Shown piece after piece: positions 16,248 to 25,858 of a DNA stretch of 64,000 nucleotides (its first letter is position 1; each line of letters begins with the position of its first letter). Made by a program: the position numbers and the translations under genes. The stretch comes from Sandaracinomonas limnophila (GTDB lineage Bacteria > Bacteroidota > Bacteroidia > Cytophagales > Spirosomataceae), in contig NZ_SACY01000002.1 of assembly GCF_004005965.1 (NCBI RefSeq), forward strand, positions 124,001 to 188,000. The letters are read 5' to 3'. The notes below the pieces were generated by a model. The model was given only the letters and a program-made list of their open reading frames with translations, was not told where the DNA came from and did no database searches.

Positions 16248-17642
16248 ATGTCGCAACAATACGATTTAATCGTGCTTGGTTCCGGTCCTGGAGGATATGT
16301 GGCCGCAATCAGAGCATCACAATTAGGCTTAAAATGTGCTGTAGTTGAAAAGGAATCTTTAGGTGGAATTTGCCTTAACTGGGGTTGTATTCCAACAAAA
16401 GCCCTTTTAAAATCTGCACAAGTATTTGAATATATTAAACATGCATCTGACTACGGAATTACTGTTAAGGGTGCAGAAGCGGATTTCAATGCGGTAATTT
16501 CTCGCTCAAGAGGAGTAGCAGATACCATGAGCAAAGGTGTTCAATTCTTGATGAAAAAGAACAAGATTGATGTTATCATGGGTTTTGGTAAAATCAAGCC
16601 AGGAAAGAAAATTGAGGTGACAGATGCTGATGGAAAGGCTACAACTTATGAAGCTAAAAACATCATGATTGCAACGGGTGCTCGTGCGCGTGCTTTGCCA
16701 AATATTCCAATTGATGGAGAGAAAGTAATCGACTACCGCAAGGCTATGAGTCTTTCAAAGCGTCCAGATTCAATGGTAGTAATTGGTTCTGGTGCTATTG
16801 GCGTTGAATTTGCTTATGTTTATGCTGCTATGGGAACAAAAGTTACCATCGTAGAATTCTTGCCAAATATCGTTCCGGTTGAAGACGAAGATGTTTCCAA
16901 AGAATTGGCTAAGCAATACAAGAAATTAGGTATTGAAATTTTAACAAGCTCTAGTGTAGAGTCGGTTGATACCAAAGGAAAAGGATGTAAAGTTTCTGTA
17001 AAAACTCCATCTGGAAACCAAGAGATCAATTGCGATATCGTACTTTCTGCAGCTGGTGTAATTTCAAATTTAGAGAATATCGGATTAGAAGAAGTTGGTA
17101 TCATTGTTGATAAAGGTAAAATTCCAGTTTCTGCTTACTATGAAACAAATATCCCAGGATATTATGCCATTGGAGACGTAACTCCGGGTCCTGCTTTAGC
17201 ACACGTTGCTTCTGCAGAAGGAATCATTTGTGCAGAGAAATTGGCTGGACATAAAACGGAACCATTAGATTATACAAATATTCCTGGTTGTACGTATTGC
17301 TCTCCTGAAATTGCTTCAGTGGGAATGACAGAGAAAAAAGCAAAAGAAGCTGGATACGATATCAAAGTAGGTAAATTCCCATTTGTAGCCTCTGGTAAAG
17401 CAACAGCCGCAGGTGCACGTGATGGTTTTGTAAAAGTAATTTACGACGCTAAATATGGCGAACTATTAGGTTGCCACATGATTGGCTACAATGTAACGGA
17501 AATGATTGCTGAGGCAGTTGTGGTTCGCAAATTAGAATCCACTGCACATGAGATTATGAAATCTGTTCACCCTCACCCAACCATTTCTGAATCCTTCAAA
17601 GGGGCAACAGAAGCTGCCTACGGTGAAGCAGTAGATTTATAA
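16248..17642 (+). CDS. lpd: Dihydrolipoyl dehydrogenase
   Basis: A 464-residue flavoprotein, the E3 subunit of 2-oxoacid dehydrogenase complexes and the glycine cleavage system. It has the FAD motif GSGPGGYVAA near residue 11, the redox-active disulphide in GGICLNWGCIPTK (C42, C47), an NAD motif (VVIGSGAIGVEFAY) and the C-terminal catalytic HPHPTISE. It stands alone, not next to E1/E2 genes. Its upstream region is occupied by the cassette 2 repeats and its transcript should end at the hairpin directly after the stop. Confidence 0.96.
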   Translation: MSQQYDLIVLGSGPGGYVAAIRASQLGLKCAVVEKESLGGICLNWGCIPTKALLKSAQVFEYIKHASDYGITVKGAEADFNAVISRSRGVADTMSKGVQFLMKKNKIDVIMGFGKIKPGKKIEVTDADGKATTYEAKNIMIATGARARALPNIPIDGEKVIDYRKAMSLSKRPDSMVVIGSGAIGVEFAYVYAAMGTKVTIVEFLPNIVPVEDEDVSKELAKQYKKLGIEILTSSSVESVDTKGKGCKVSVKTPSGNQEINCDIVLSAAGVISNLENIGLEEVGIIVDKGKIPVSAYYETNIPGYYAIGDVTPGPALAHVASAEGIICAEKLAGHKTEPLDYTNIPGCTYCSPEIASVGMTEKKAKEAGYDIKVGKFPFVASGKATAAGARDGFVKVIYDAKYGELLGCHMIGYNVTEMIAEAVVVRKLESTAHEIMKSVHPHPTISESFKGATEAAYGEAVDL

Positions 17643-17685
17643 AAGTATAAAGGTTCGACTACAATAGTCGAACCTTTATACTTTT
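17641..17685. terminator. Bidirectional terminator, perfect 21-bp stem
   Basis: The arms at 17641-17661 and 17665-17685 are perfectly complementary with a 3-nt loop, and both ends are A/T tracts (AAAA and TTTT). It starts at the lpd stop codon. Its right arm and loop encode the last residues and TAG stop of the convergent DUF1080 gene, so one hairpin serves both transcripts. Confidence 0.9.
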
Positions 17686-18276
17686 ATAAGCAATTTTACT
17701 TTTGGGATCATGGCCTTGGATTGCAATGGTTCCATTTTTTATGACCCTTAATTTATTACCCTCGTTACGATTAGGCGTTTCAGGCTGTGTGTAATCAACA
17801 ACGGTAACTCCATTTAATTTAGTCACAATTCGATTGCCCTTTACGGTAATATTCATTTTATACCACTGATTGTCCTTTACATTCAATTCGGCCACATCAA
17901 CAATATTGTACAAAGATGCAGATCTGCGCCAATCGGTATGGGAATTATTCACTTGAATTTCGTATCCGGCTTTTGGCCAATCATTTGGCAAAAATTCCGT
18001 ACAAACGTACACTCCCGAGTTGGCCCCCGGATAAGTCATAATTTCAGCTTCTAACTCAAAATCTTTGAAATCGTGATTTGCTACAGGACCGTTGTAGAAC
18101 AAATGATTTCTTGGCCCTTCAACCATTAATAAGCCATCTTGAACAGAAAAGGTTTGGGTATTGTCAGACATCTTCCAGTCGTTCAAATCCTTCCCATTGA
18201 ATAAATCAATCCATTTTTTAGATTGAGAAAATCCCGACAAGGGTAATAGCAGTGCAAATAAAAATATTTTTTTCAT
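17659..18276 (-). CDS. DUF1080 (3-keto-disaccharide hydrolase-like) exported protein
   Basis: A 205-residue protein with a signal peptide (MKKIFLFALLLPLSGFSQ) followed by a single DUF1080 domain of the concanavalin-like jelly-roll fold (IDLFNGKDLNDWKM to TIAIQGHDPKSKIAYK). Related domains act on 3-keto sugars or bind carbohydrate; the substrate here is unknown. The final residues S-I-K-V-R-L-L are encoded within the bidirectional terminator hairpin shared with lpd. Confidence 0.87.
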   Translation of the reverse strand: MKKIFLFALLLPLSGFSQSKKWIDLFNGKDLNDWKMSDNTQTFSVQDGLLMVEGPRNHLFYNGPVANHDFKDFELEAEIMTYPGANSGVYVCTEFLPNDWPKAGYEIQVNNSHTDWRRSASLYNIVDVAELNVKDNQWYKMNITVKGNRIVTKLNGVTVVDYTQPETPNRNEGNKLRVIKNGTIAIQGHDPKSKIAYKSIKVRLL

Positions 18277-18322
18277 CGTTAAAATTTAGTTTTGCACTAA
18301 TTTATGAAAAAATATTAATTTT

Positions 18323-21300
18323 TTATGCCAATTTTCTTTTACTTAATCGCTTCAACATAGCCGCATGGTAAATTATTGGGAATACCAATAAGATAAATAA
18401 AGTTGCGGTAACTAATCCACCTATGATAACAATGGCCAAAGGTTTCTGACTTTCAGAACCAATACCTGTGCTCATGGCAGCAGGCAATAGACCGATAGCA
18501 GCCATGAGCGCGGTCATAACAACAGGTCGGGTTCTTAATTTTACGGCATTTAAGATTGCTACATCTAAATGGGGTTCTAATTTATGTTGAATTTGAATTT
18601 CTGAAATTAAAATCACGCCATTTTGGATACAAATACCAAATAAGGCGATGAATCCTACCCCGGCAGAAATACCAAAATTAATTCCGGTTAAGTGCAAGGC
18701 CACAATACCACCTACCAATGCGAAAGGCACATTGATGAGGACATATCCTGCATCTTTTGCATTGCCAAACATGATGAATAATAGGACAAAAATCATCAAT
18801 AAACTTATAGGAACGACTTGACCTAAACGATTGGTGGCCCGCACCTGATTTTCAAACTCACCCGCCCAACCGATGGAATATCCCTCAGGTAATTTAATGT
18901 TTTTAATTACTTTTTGTTGAGCTTCGGCAATGGTACTTCCTAAATCTCGATCACGCACTGAGAATTTCACACCAATAAAACGTTTGGTATTGTCTCGATA
19001 AATAAAAGCAGGACCTGTGGCTTCTTCCAAGGTTGCTATTTCTTTCAAAGGAATCTTCTCCCCTTTGATTGTAGGAATCATCAAACGCATTACATCCGAT
19101 TCATTGGTTCGATAATTTTTATCAAAACGGATTCGAATATCAAATTTCTTTTCGCCTTCATATTTTTGGGTGGCAGTTTTTCCTCCAATGGCCATTTCAA
19201 TTACAGCTTGCGCATCGGCCTTGGTGACCCCATAAATCGCCATTTTCTCTTCATCCAATAAAATCTCCATTTCAGGTTGTCCTACATTTCTAAGAATACC
19301 CAAATCTTTTATCCCTTCCACATTTTTGATTTGATTCATTACCTGGTTAGACAAATCATTCAGGGTATTCAAATCATCCCCATATATTTTGACGGCATTG
19401 GAAGCATTCATACCTGCAACCGCCTCCGCTACATTATCAATAATGGGCTGAGAATAATTGTAATTGATTCCTTGGTAATTTTTCAAACGGTGGTCCATTT
19501 CATTTACCAATTCATCCAAGGTCAATTTGCGTTCCCATTCTTCTTTAGGCTTTAAATTCACCTGCATTTGAACGTAGTAAAATCCACTTGGGTCTGTACC
19601 ATCATTACTTCTACCCACTTGCGACAATACCCCATTTACCTCAGGAAATTTCCGCAATTCACTTCGTAAAGTTTTAACCATTTTTACCGTTTGAGGCAGT
19701 GAAGTGCTCATTGGTAATTTGGCCTCAACCCACAAAGCCCCTTCGTTTAATGGAGGTAAAAACTCCGTACCCAACCATTTAATGGAGAAAATAGAAGCAA
19801 AAAAGATTACAATTGAGAAAACGAGTGTAGTTTTTTTATTAGCAAAAGTCCAACGAAAACCTCTTTCAACCCTTGAATTAATAAAATTGATAAAGAAATT
19901 ATGTTTTTCCTTCACATTTTTATTCAAAAGCATCGAGCTTAAAACCGGCACCAAGGTAAGTGTAAAAATTAAGGCTCCTAAAAGTGCAAAACCAAGTGTA
20001 AATGCCAATGGACTAAACATTTTTCCTTCAACTTTTTGAAAGGCGAAAATTGGCAATAAGGCGGATATAATAATTAATTTAGAAAAGAAAATCGCTTTTC
20101 CAAGACCTGTTCCTGTCTTTTTAATCAAACTCATTTTAGCGAGTTTATTAAACTTTTCCATTCCTAATTTTTGGGCCTTGTGGTCAAGGGTCACAAATAG
20201 TCCCTCAACCATTACTACTGCACCATCAATAATAATACCAAAATCCACAGCCCCTAAGGAAAGTAAATTAGCGCTCATACCTTTTAATTTTAAACACAAA
20301 AAGGCAAACAATAAGGCGAGAGGAATTACGATAGAAACGATAACTGTTGTCCTCCAATCGGCCATAAAAACAAATACAATGACAGTAACCAAAATAATTC
20401 CTTCTAATAAATTATGCATTACCGTTTTGGTACAGTAAGCCATTAAATTATCACGGTCATAAAAGGTTACCATTTGTACATCTTTTGGAAGAACCTTGGT
20501 ATTTAATTCGTCAATTTTGGTTTTTAATCGTCCTAATACTTCAGATGGATTTTCGCCCTTTCTCATAACCACAATTCCTTCCACCACATCATCATTTGTA
20601 TTTAAACCAACCTGGCCCACACGTGGCAAATTGCTTTCAACAACCGTTGCAACGTTTTTAACCATTAATGGGTTGCCATTGTAATTATCAACAATCGTAT
20701 TTTCAATGTCTTCAATGGTTTTCAAAAGCCCGATACCTCGCACCACAAAAGCTTGCCCATTTTTTTCTATCACATCACCCCCCACATTCAAATTAGATTT
20801 TGAAATGGCCGTATATAATTCCAATGGGGTCAGGTCATATTTTTGCAATTTGACTGGGTCCATGGCAATCTCATAAGTCTTTTCTCTACCACCAAAGGCA
20901 ACAATATCTGCCACCCCAGGTACTGCTCGCAATTGTCGGTCTATGGTCCAATTTTGAATCGTTAACAATTCTCTTGAATCACGTTCTTTACTTTTTAAGG
21001 TATATCTAAAAATTTCACCCGTTGGACCATAAGGGGGTTGTACGTCAGGCTCTACACCCTCTGGAAGGGTTACTGTATTTAAAAGGTTATTTACTTGTTG
21101 ACGAGCAAAGAAATCCTCCACATCATCCTCAAAAATCACTTTAATTACCGAAAGTCCAAACATAGTTATGGAACGCACGTTTGTCTTTTTCTGAACAGAG
21201 TTCATGGAAATTTCAATCGGTGTGGTTACAAACCGTTCGACTTCCTCGGCACTACGACCATTCCATTCGGTTACAATGATGATTTGTGTATTTGTAACAT

Positions 21301-21430
21301 CAGGGAAGGCTTCAATCGGAATATTGACATAAGAAACCACGCCGGCGATGGTCAATAAACCTACCCAAAACAGTGTAAAAAATCTGTTTTTCAGGGAAAA
21401 AGCCAATAAATTTTTGATAAACTTATTCAT
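18323..21430 (-). CDS. RND heavy-metal efflux pump, inner-membrane subunit (CusA/CzcA)
   Basis: A 1035-residue RND transporter of the heavy-metal efflux class. It has an N-terminal membrane helix, periplasmic porter domains, and membrane helices with the class signature DFGIIIDGAVVMVEG near residue 400. A second periplasmic half ends in helices with IALFGICIQNGVILISE. It drives metal-cation export by proton antiport; the metal (Cu, Ag, Zn, Co or Cd) cannot be decided. ATG at 21430 is preferred to a TTG two codons upstream. It is last in the operon after the TolC-like, adaptor and porin genes. Confidence 0.94.
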   Translation of the reverse strand: MNKFIKNLLAFSLKNRFFTLFWVGLLTIAGVVSYVNIPIEAFPDVTNTQIIIVTEWNGRSAEEVERFVTTPIEISMNSVQKKTNVRSITMFGLSVIKVIFEDDVEDFFARQQVNNLLNTVTLPEGVEPDVQPPYGPTGEIFRYTLKSKERDSRELLTIQNWTIDRQLRAVPGVADIVAFGGREKTYEIAMDPVKLQKYDLTPLELYTAISKSNLNVGGDVIEKNGQAFVVRGIGLLKTIEDIENTIVDNYNGNPLMVKNVATVVESNLPRVGQVGLNTNDDVVEGIVVMRKGENPSEVLGRLKTKIDELNTKVLPKDVQMVTFYDRDNLMAYCTKTVMHNLLEGIILVTVIVFVFMADWRTTVIVSIVIPLALLFAFLCLKLKGMSANLLSLGAVDFGIIIDGAVVMVEGLFVTLDHKAQKLGMEKFNKLAKMSLIKKTGTGLGKAIFFSKLIIISALLPIFAFQKVEGKMFSPLAFTLGFALLGALIFTLTLVPVLSSMLLNKNVKEKHNFFINFINSRVERGFRWTFANKKTTLVFSIVIFFASIFSIKWLGTEFLPPLNEGALWVEAKLPMSTSLPQTVKMVKTLRSELRKFPEVNGVLSQVGRSNDGTDPSGFYYVQMQVNLKPKEEWERKLTLDELVNEMDHRLKNYQGINYNYSQPIIDNVAEAVAGMNASNAVKIYGDDLNTLNDLSNQVMNQIKNVEGIKDLGILRNVGQPEMEILLDEEKMAIYGVTKADAQAVIEMAIGGKTATQKYEGEKKFDIRIRFDKNYRTNESDVMRLMIPTIKGEKIPLKEIATLEEATGPAFIYRDNTKRFIGVKFSVRDRDLGSTIAEAQQKVIKNIKLPEGYSIGWAGEFENQVRATNRLGQVVPISLLMIFVLLFIMFGNAKDAGYVLINVPFALVGGIVALHLTGINFGISAGVGFIALFGICIQNGVILISEIQIQHKLEPHLDVAILNAVKLRTRPVVMTALMAAIGLLPAAMSTGIGSESQKPLAIVIIGGLVTATLFILLVFPIIYHAAMLKRLSKRKLA

Positions 21431-21436
21431 ATCCAA

Positions 21437-22690
21437 TTAAAATTCGCTGTGTACTCTAATACTAAAAACGTGAACGGGACCGCGGTCTTTGTTATACCCC
21501 GGATTGATCACAAATTGATAATCGGGAGTTAAATAAACATTTGGATGGATTTGGTACTGATAAAATCCTTCCAAAATCTGCTCACCTCCATAATTTAAAT
21601 TTCCATCACCAATCATAAATCCCATTCCGCCTTTTTGTTGGAATTCTTGATGTGGTTTTGAAAGTCCGTTTCGAACCAAGGCAAAGGCCATGTAATCATT
21701 TTTTCGATTCCATTTTTGACCGGCAAAATGTACCCCAAAAGATATTGATTCATCAATTTCCGTAAATGCCCAGGTTTCGTTTTCACCGTCATTCCAACTA
21801 TATCGACCGAACAATCCCCACTCATCCTTGTATCCAATTTCACCATTTAGAGCAAATCCTGATTTGGTTCGGTATTCTTGTCGGGTGGGTCCCAAATTAG
21901 GTACACCAGATTGGGAATTTGCTAATGCATAATTACCCATAGGTGCCTGGTTACGATACAATAAGGTTCTAAAAGTTCCTTTCCAGTTGTTCGACAAAGT
22001 GAATGGCTTAGTAAATTCAAAATTCATACCATTCGCTTTGTCGTAGCGATAATCTAAAACTGGGCCATTTGGAGTGGTGGGAACCGCTGCAAAGGCAAAC
22101 TTTAAAGAAAATTTTGGTTGAAAGTATCCAATGTAAATGCCTGATGTATATCCTCTCGTATTGGCAGCATAGTCCCAAGCACCTGAACTCATCAAAGACC
22201 AGTTCATAAAATGCGTTCTAGGATCATGCGCATACGTGTTAAAATCAAAATAATCTGCTAGTCCAAACTTACCAACCACCACTTGAAGGCTTTCATCTTT
22301 TTCCAAATCAAATTGGTGGGACACAAATAAACGGGCCACATAAACCACTGGCTCTGGATTTCCAATACGAAACGTTTCACCGTTGGTAAATCCACCCATC
22401 CCTTTGGCAGCAGAAAGACCCTTTCCTCCCGATAATTCTGGATTAAAGGTAAAGTGTGTCTTTTTACTCAAAGGCACATCTAAAAATAAAGTGGAGGTTA
22501 TAGACATAGCTCCTTCTTCACTTGAAATCAATGAATTATCACCTGAATACTTGGCTGAAAAAGCTGGATGATATTGGTATATGGCAGTTTGTTGGAAATG
22601 AACGAAATATTTGCCCAGAGAATCCTGGGCAAATATAGTACTCACCATCATCAAACTAAATAATACAAATATTATTTTCTTTACAACCAT
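21437..22690 (-). CDS. Porin, OprB-like carbohydrate porin family
   Basis: A 417-residue outer-membrane protein with a signal peptide (VVKKIIFVLFSLMMVSTIFAQ) and many short amphipathic beta strands, ending in an aromatic terminal strand (HVFSIRVHSEF). It resembles the OprB-type porins that Bacteroidota often place inside metal-efflux loci. ATG at 22690 follows the adaptor stop by one base; an ATG at 22708 would overlap that gene. It lies between the adaptor and the pump genes, so a role in the same stress response is likely. Confidence 0.8.
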   Translation of the reverse strand: MVVKKIIFVLFSLMMVSTIFAQDSLGKYFVHFQQTAIYQYHPAFSAKYSGDNSLISSEEGAMSITSTLFLDVPLSKKTHFTFNPELSGGKGLSAAKGMGGFTNGETFRIGNPEPVVYVARLFVSHQFDLEKDESLQVVVGKFGLADYFDFNTYAHDPRTHFMNWSLMSSGAWDYAANTRGYTSGIYIGYFQPKFSLKFAFAAVPTTPNGPVLDYRYDKANGMNFEFTKPFTLSNNWKGTFRTLLYRNQAPMGNYALANSQSGVPNLGPTRQEYRTKSGFALNGEIGYKDEWGLFGRYSWNDGENETWAFTEIDESISFGVHFAGQKWNRKNDYMAFALVRNGLSKPHQEFQQKGGMGFMIGDGNLNYGGEQILEGFYQYQIHPNVYLTPDYQFVINPGYNKDRGPVHVFSIRVHSEF

Positions 22691-22691
22691 T

Positions 22692-23777
22692 TCAATCGTT
22701 AAGCGCATCATAAATCAATAATCCGTTCGCAGAAATCACCTTCTCACCTGATGTTATGCCGTGTGAAATATAGGTTAGATCGCCCACGGTACGATATACC
22801 TCAACTTGTCTGGTTTCAATAGTAGTTCTATCTTTAAATACCATCACCCATGACTTACTTTTATCAAACAAAACTGCTGAATTAGGTACTGCAACCATAT
22901 TTTGATGCTCCGAAAAACGCACCGTAATTGTAGCATTCATTTCTGGCTTCAATTTATAATTTGCGTTAGGAATTCTTATTCTTGCCTTCATAGCTTTGGT
23001 ATCTGGATCTATAGCAGAAAAAATCTTATCAATTTTACCCTTGTATTTATCATCTGGATAACTCAAAGTAGCAACCTCTGCATCGTATCCTACTTGAACC
23101 CTTGAAACATCACTTTCATTGATATTAGCAATTGCCCAGACCTCATTAATTTCTGCTATTGAAAATAGCGCATCTGCTTTATCTGCCCTGATTTGCTCAT
23201 TTGGACTCACATTTTTAGCTATTATAAAACCATTCATGGAAGCTGTAATGTTATAAATTGAGCCCTTCTTTAGATTATAAATATTGAAAACTTCATTTAT
23301 TCTGCTTAGTTCAGCATTTTGACGTTCAAGCTCTCTTTGAGCAGCCACTACATCTTTTTCAGAGGCCAATTTTCCCTTAAATAAGTCTTTTGCCACTTGC
23401 AAATTCTTTTCTGCCACAGCCACATCACCAATCGCATCCAAGCGGTCGCGTTCAAAGCCAGCGACCTCACCACTTCGAATGACCGCTAAAACTTGCCCTT
23501 TCTTCACATAATCACCTAACTCTACATTAATTTTAATAACATTACCTCCAACTAAAGAATACACATCAGCCAATTTGTTGTTATCTGCCTGAATTTTTCC
23601 AAACAATTTCAATTCATTTTTTACGTCCTCTTCCTTAACCGTATAGAATTGGCAACGAGCCATCATGGTATCACTTAAACGAAATGCCTTTCCGTTATCA
23701 GCATTTGCATCTTCTTTTTTACTACAAGAGATTATGCCAAAAAATCCTATAAAACTTAAAATAAATATCTTTTTCAT
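22692..23777 (-). CDS. RND efflux periplasmic adaptor (CusB/CzcB)
   Basis: A 361-residue membrane-fusion protein with a lipoprotein signal (lipobox ending GIISC, Cys19). A barrel-sandwich hybrid domain (VIKINVELGDYVKKGQVLAVI) flanks a helical hairpin, followed by beta-barrel and membrane-proximal domains. It bridges the TolC-like channel and the RND pump. It is one base downstream of the TolC-like gene and overlaps or abuts the porin gene. Confidence 0.92.
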   Translation of the reverse strand: MKKIFILSFIGFFGIISCSKKEDANADNGKAFRLSDTMMARCQFYTVKEEDVKNELKLFGKIQADNNKLADVYSLVGGNVIKINVELGDYVKKGQVLAVIRSGEVAGFERDRLDAIGDVAVAEKNLQVAKDLFKGKLASEKDVVAAQRELERQNAELSRINEVFNIYNLKKGSIYNITASMNGFIIAKNVSPNEQIRADKADALFSIAEINEVWAIANINESDVSRVQVGYDAEVATLSYPDDKYKGKIDKIFSAIDPDTKAMKARIRIPNANYKLKPEMNATITVRFSEHQNMVAVPNSAVLFDKSKSWVMVFKDRTTIETRQVEVYRTVGDLTYISHGITSGEKVISANGLLIYDALND

Positions 23778-23778
23778 A

Positions 23779-25038
23779 TTAAAATAAATCTTTTCCAGTA
23801 CTTAGTTTGATTTGCTCCGCTGACGTTGCCAATTGCATTTGAGAACGTGCCATTTCTGACAAAGCATTGTTATACGACTCAAAAAAATCAACAAATTCAA
23901 TTAAACTCACATTACCTTTTTTGAAATTTTCAGTAATTCCCTTTAAAGTAATTTCAAAATCTTCATTGTATAATTTTTTGTTTTTTTGATACTCAGAAAC
24001 AGTTTGTTGATACTGCAAATAATTCCCCTTTACTTCCGACTGCACCTGAACCTTTATTGCATCAAATAAAAAATTCTTTGATTGTACCTGCGTTTCAGCA
24101 GATTTAATATTTCCTTGGTTTCGATTAAACCACATCAAGGGCACACGAACTCCCACGTTAAATTGTCGCAAAAATGCACCACCTCTTTGGTCATAATTGG
24201 CATAAAGAGTCATATCCGCTTTCGACAATCTTTTTTGTAAATCCAAGTATTGACTTGCAATGTCCATATCCTTTTTACCCATTTGGATGTCAGTTCGATT
24301 TTGCAAAGCCTCCTCTAAAAGGTAATCCAAATTAAAGGGCATTACTAATTTAGTAAACTGAGAATCTTCAATGTTTGGCATCACAATTTTATTGGTTTGT
24401 AATAAAATCTGCACCTGAGATAAAGTTGCATAGTAATCGCCTGTTACTTGCGCTCTTTCATTTGTTAGATTCAAATAAACGCCTTTCAAACGCACAACGT
24501 CCTTTAAAGGAATATTTCCACGTTTGGATTGCTCCTCATAAGCGCTCAAAATCTCGTCTAACATTTTCAGTTGGCGATTATATTTTCCAATTAATAATTG
24601 CTGTTGGTTTAGTTGGTATAATCCTGTGTGCAATTCGTATTTCAATTGTCGCACTAAATCTTGAAACGACAATTCAGCCATTTCCACATTTTTTTTTGCC
24701 AAATCAATTTGAGATTTTCTTTTTCCACCCATTAAAATCAATTGCTCAAATTGAAAATTTTGCTCACCAGAACCTCCAACATGAAAGATTTGATTATTTT
24801 CCGGATCAATGGCATTAATTTCTGCAGTCAATAAGGGATTCGGATATAAAGAGGCCTGCAACAATTGTGCCTTTTGATTACTGATGTTTAGACCAGATGC
24901 CAACAATTGGTAATTGGACTTTAAAAAAATATCATCTGCTTGTTGAATGTTTACAAACAAAGTATCAGGTGCAGCAAAAAGCCCCACATGAACCCATAAC
25001 ATACAAAAAGCTCCTAAAAATCTACTTAATAACTTCAT
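23779..25038 (-). CDS. TolC family outer-membrane efflux protein (CusC/CzcC)
   Basis: A 419-residue outer-membrane factor. After the signal peptide (MKLLSRFLGAFCMLWVHVGLFAA) come two repeats of long coiled-coil helices and strands typical of TolC proteins (LLEEALQNRTDIQMGKKDM; AETQVQSKNFLFDAIKVQVQ). ATG at 25038 is chosen over a TTG 21 bp upstream. It is the first gene of the efflux operon and is divergent from the two-component system that probably controls it. Confidence 0.92.
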   Translation of the reverse strand: MKLLSRFLGAFCMLWVHVGLFAAPDTLFVNIQQADDIFLKSNYQLLASGLNISNQKAQLLQASLYPNPLLTAEINAIDPENNQIFHVGGSGEQNFQFEQLILMGGKRKSQIDLAKKNVEMAELSFQDLVRQLKYELHTGLYQLNQQQLLIGKYNRQLKMLDEILSAYEEQSKRGNIPLKDVVRLKGVYLNLTNERAQVTGDYYATLSQVQILLQTNKIVMPNIEDSQFTKLVMPFNLDYLLEEALQNRTDIQMGKKDMDIASQYLDLQKRLSKADMTLYANYDQRGGAFLRQFNVGVRVPLMWFNRNQGNIKSAETQVQSKNFLFDAIKVQVQSEVKGNYLQYQQTVSEYQKNKKLYNEDFEITLKGITENFKKGNVSLIEFVDFFESYNNALSEMARSQMQLATSAEQIKLSTGKDLF

Positions 25039-25096
25039 AAATTTGAAAACTTGATGCAAGATTTAAATATTCAACTTAAAATGACCTTAAATTTTA

Positions 25097-25110
25097 TTAT
25101 TTTAAAATAA
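25097..25110. promoter_or_regulatory. Palindrome between efflux operon and its regulator
   Basis: A perfect 14-bp palindrome TTATTTTAAAATAA in the 115-bp divergent promoter region between the TolC-like gene and the response regulator. It may be a response-regulator site, but AT-rich palindromes arise easily by chance in this genome. Confidence 0.25.
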
Positions 25111-25153
25111 ATATTTACTACCTTTAAAAAATCCAAGTTTCTAAATACTTCAA

Positions 25154-25858
25154 ATGAATAAAAAGCAAAAAATTTTATTGGTTGAAGACGACAAAACCCT
25201 AAGCAAAAACCTTAGAGATTACTTAATTCAAGAATCATTTGATGTAGATACGGTTTTCGATGGATATTCTGCCATCCAGGCTATCTCTAAAAAATCCTAT
25301 GATGCGATAATACTAGACCTTGATTTACCCATTAAAAATGGATGGGAGGTTTGCAAAGAGATTAGGGAAAATCAAGACACAAGCCCAATTTTAATGTTAA
25401 CCGCCTTTGATGATTTTGATGACAAAATTCAAGGTTTTGAAATGGGGGCAGATGATTACATCACAAAACCATTTTTCATGAAAGAGGTTGTGGCTCGTCT
25501 CAAGGCCATTTTAAAACGCTCATCGAGTAAATCCAAAACTATTGAGAAAGAAATTTGGGTGCACGATTTACACATTGATTTAGAAAAAAAACAAGTTAAG
25601 CGTAACAATATTTTAATTGAGTTAACCCAAAGAGAATATAATTTATTGTTAAAGCTCGCACAGGCTAAAGGTAATTTTGTTTCTAAAAATGAAATAAATA
25701 AAGAAATTTGGGGAGGATCATTAGATGAACACAATAATACGATTGAAGTGTATATTAATTTTTTACGCAAAAAAATTGACAAACCCTTTTCAACCAATTT
25801 ACTGCGAACTAAAATAGGATTTGGATATTACCTCTCAGAAAATGAACATACGAAGTAG
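25154..25858 (+). CDS. OmpR-family response regulator
   Basis: A 234-residue regulator with a receiver domain (EDD at residues 11-13, phospho-acceptor Asp55 in IILDLDLP, lysine in ADDYITKPF) and a C-terminal winged helix (LTQREYNLLLKLAQ to LRTKIGFGYYL). It is divergent from the metal-efflux operon and overlaps the kinase gene by 17 bp, as in CusRS/CzcRS systems. It is therefore expected to activate efflux in response to periplasmic metal. Confidence 0.93.
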   Translation: MNKKQKILLVEDDKTLSKNLRDYLIQESFDVDTVFDGYSAIQAISKKSYDAIILDLDLPIKNGWEVCKEIRENQDTSPILMLTAFDDFDDKIQGFEMGADDYITKPFFMKEVVARLKAILKRSSSKSKTIEKEIWVHDLHIDLEKKQVKRNNILIELTQREYNLLLKLAQAKGNFVSKNEINKEIWGGSLDEHNNTIEVYINFLRKKIDKPFSTNLLRTKIGFGYYLSENEHTK

